Made by a program: the position numbers and the translations under genes
Assembly (NCBI GenBank): GCA_903970145.1
Contig: CAJCHO010000087.1
Location: 1 to 64,000 of the forward strand
Reading direction: 5' to 3'
DNA from: Mycobacteriaceae bacterium
GTDB taxonomy: Bacteria; Pseudomonadota; Gammaproteobacteria; Burkholderiales; Burkholderiaceae_D
DNA: 64,000 nt
In this document: positions 62,768 to 64,000 of the stretch, one piece after another
Layout: every line of letters begins with the position of its first letter
Numbering within the stretch: the stretch's first letter is position 1
The notes under the pieces: model-generated
Told to the model about the DNA's origin: nothing
What the model saw: the letters and a program-made list of their open reading frames with translations, nothing else
Databases searched by the model: none

Positions 62768-63162
62768 AGGATATTCTCTTTAAAAATCGTGAACCTGAAA
62801 ACAATAAGAACGACCTATTCGTGACGGCCGATACGACCGAAATTCATGCTGATGGCATCGGGCCAATCATGTTGGGAATCCCCAACTCGAAGCTTGGTAT
62901 TTTCCAGCTTCGACTCGTTCCCGACGAAACACCCGACATCGAGCAACGCGAAGTAGTGCAGCTGATTAGCGTTCCAACGGGAAGCCTCATCGAGTTCTGC
63001 GTGACATTCTTGAAGATCGTTGAGGCCAACCGAGGCAATCTGAACGAGGCAGTTGCGAAACTCAGCGAGGTAATCTCAGCAGTGAGCTCGAAAAGCTTGG
63101 GTAACATCAAGACGCCCGTCGACACTCAACTTGCCAAGGAAGCTGGCACAACAGGACCGTGA
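62764..63162 (+). CDS. unknown protein translationally coupled to the antitoxin gene
   Basis: A 132-residue predicted cytoplasmic protein with no signal peptide, starting at ATG 62764 inside the antitoxin stop (ATGA). It contains a beta-rich stretch (TTEIHADGIGPIMLGIPNSKLGIFQLRLV) and a helical C-terminal half (VTFLKIVEANRGNLNEAVAKLSEVISAVSS). No family recognised. Position as third gene of a toxin-antitoxin locus suggests an accessory, chaperone or immunity role. Confidence 0.6.
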   Translation: MKDILFKNREPENNKNDLFVTADTTEIHADGIGPIMLGIPNSKLGIFQLRLVPDETPDIEQREVVQLISVPTGSLIEFCVTFLKIVEANRGNLNEAVAKLSEVISAVSSKSLGNIKTPVDTQLAKEAGTTGP

Positions 63163-63200
63163 ATTACTCCGCTCGCACACGACCCGCTGACCGCAAAAAT

Positions 63201-63219
63201 ATCGCTGCGCCTTAGCGAT
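63201..63219. other. small inverted repeat after the antitoxin-linked gene
   Basis: ATCGCT-GCGCCTT-AGCGAT is a perfect 6-bp dyad, 39 bases after the stop at 63162. There is no T-tract, so a terminator role is doubtful; it may stabilise the transcript end. Confidence 0.35.
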
Positions 63220-63369
63220 GCACTTGATCTCAATAGAAACCGAGTGTGCTAGTCCGGTCACAAACTGGAAACCCCCATGCCGTACGCGCTGCTAAGTGCG
63301 AGCTGCCGTGGCTGCGGAAAGAATCGGGGTAACCTGCACGGTCCCCGACGATACAATCTGGCCAGCGAC

Positions 63370-63471
63370 TTATCCACGGCGCCCGATTTATACACCGCAA
63401 TCTGAACTTACCCACAGATGACCGCCAGGGCACCAAAACGACTCGCCGTGCCTGACCGGTAGCTACCCACA
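63370..63471. other. cluster of DnaA-box-like motifs
   Basis: Four near matches to TTATCCACA lie in about 100 bases on the same strand: TTATCCACG (63370-63378), TTATACACC (63388-63396), TTACCCACA (63408-63416) and CTACCCACA (63463-63471). The first three are 18 and 20 bases apart. Each has one or two mismatches. The gene-free stretch 63163-63775 has no convincing gene, so the cluster may be a relic origin, a DnaA-titration site or chance. Confidence 0.4.
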
Positions 63472-63498
63472 CTACGCCTGTAACCCAAAGACGTTCGT

Positions 63499-63555
63499 CG
63501 ATTGATTTTCAGCTTTCCAATCAATCGCTTAGAGTCGCTTTTTGATACTCAAAAA
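63499..63555. repeat. AT-rich palindromes next to the DnaA-like cluster
   Basis: CGATTGATT (63499-63507) and AATCAATCG (63519-63527) form a perfect 9-bp dyad with an 11-base loop. TTTTTGA-TAC-TCAAAAA (63539-63555) forms a perfect 7-bp dyad with a 3-base loop. Both are AT-rich compared with the surrounding genome. The second could also act as a terminator in either direction. Confidence 0.5.
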
Positions 63556-63775
63556 ATGAGCGTTAGACGCGGCGATTCGATGCTTAATTATTGGGCAGCG
63601 AGCGAAACATCATGTGGCCAGCGGCACGCGGAAGCACGACCGCATTGCGCAGCGAATTCCACATTCATCTCGAGAACTCGCACTAGAGCCGTAAGCCATT
63701 CAACCCATTGCGCCGCGCATCGAGCGGTATCCGTCATCCCCTCGCCAAAGGACATCTCTGGACATAGTGAAATCA

Positions 63776-64000
63776 CTATTCCAAATTTTGCACCTGCTCT
63801 CGCATCTGCTCGATGAGAAGCTTTAGTTCCATCGCGGCGTCGGCGAGCTCGGCCACAGCCGACTTGGAGCCGATCGTGTTCGCTTCCCGATTCAGCTCCT
63901 GCATCATGAAGTCAAGGCGCTTTCCGCAGCTGCCGCCGGTAGCCAGGATACGTCGGGTCTCTCCGAGGTGGGCGGCAAGCCGGGAGAGTTCCTCGGCGAC
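63776..64000 (-). CDS. yicC: YicC family protein, C-terminal part
   Basis: The last 74 residues of YicC are visible, reading VAEELSRLAAHLGETRRIL, then GKRLDFMMQELNREANTIGSK and ending in EQMREQVQNLE before TAG at 63776. The GKRLDF-x-QEL-REANT block is the family's C-terminal DUF1732 signature. YicC has been linked to RNA turnover. The 5' part lies right of the window. It is normally next to gmk. Confidence 0.93.
   Translation of the reverse strand, partial: VAEELSRLAAHLGETRRILATGGSCGKRLDFMMQELNREANTIGSKSAVAELADAAMELKLLIEQMREQVQNLE

Noticed and set aside
63502-63816. 104-codon plus-strand frame at the right end
   Set aside because: Runs over palindromes and antisense into yicC; no family sequence or ribosome site.
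1-64000. CRISPR arrays, rRNA genes, complete insertion sequences
   Set aside because: No regularly spaced identical repeats, no rRNA-like sequence and no transposase genes were seen.

Overview
The window reads as chromosome of a high-GC aerobic betaproteobacterium (Rhodocyclales/Burkholderiales type). The evidence is the aerobic benzoyl-CoA (box) pathway with its BoxR regulator, an assimilatory sulfate/sulfonate block with an APS-type CysH, the gmk-rpoZ-spoT-greB neighbourhood, many c-type cytochromes and dense GC-rich coding. No rRNA, CRISPR array or complete insertion sequence was seen.

Layout. 1-1770: edge of an integrated element, a P4-type tyrosine integrase pointing away from the 3' end of a tRNA-Ser(GGA) gene, with the rest of the element lying left of the window. 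1926-7620: a PfkB sugar/nucleoside kinase, a ThDP-enzyme plus FAD-dehydrogenase pair, and a divergent AraC-type regulator. 7738-11163: a periplasmic heme operon (diheme cytochrome c, MauG/CCP-like diheme enzyme, parallel beta-helix protein fused to a cytochrome c domain). 11198-19305: benzoate degradation (alpha/beta hydrolase, benzoate-CoA ligase, boxR, boxC, boxB, boxA), followed by a membrane protein and two VOC proteins. 21018-26868: a complete RND efflux system. 26865-28488: an aldo/keto reductase and a small protein. 28917-32909: a GGDEF/EAL protein, an outer-membrane barrel and a cupredoxin-like secreted protein. 33152-36186: a YXWGXW protein, a lipoprotein and a cytochrome/redoxin fusion.

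36173-48352 is a sulfur region. The sulfonate ABC transporter (ssuABC-like) and an SsuD-like flavin monooxygenase face an SfnB/DszC-like flavoprotein and a broken ssuE. The block cysI, DUF934, cysH, cysD, cysN and a siroheme methyltransferase follows. Organosulfur sulfur would leave as sulfite, be reduced by CysI and meet sulfate assimilation at the same step. 48455-50694: rhodanese, 1-Cys peroxiredoxin, dsbB and greB. 50691-54707: a potFGHI-type polyamine importer. 54905-58154: spoT, rpoZ and gmk.

Between gmk and yicC, usually neighbours in this group, lies about 5.6 kb of accessory DNA (58232-63775). It holds a solute-binding protein, a HTH regulator divergent from a secreted-protein/DUF2145 pair, a RelE/Gp49-type toxin broken by an apparent one-base deletion, its HTH antitoxin, a tightly coupled third gene, and a gene-free stretch with DnaA-box-like motifs and AT-rich palindromes. 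yicC runs off the right edge.

The most interesting candidates for undescribed biology are the MauG-like/beta-helix-heme operon, the c-di-GMP protein/barrel/cupredoxin trio, the divergent HTH-DUF2145 module with its array of dyads, and the antitoxin plus third gene left beside a broken toxin. All calls come from reading the sequence by eye; no database search was run.
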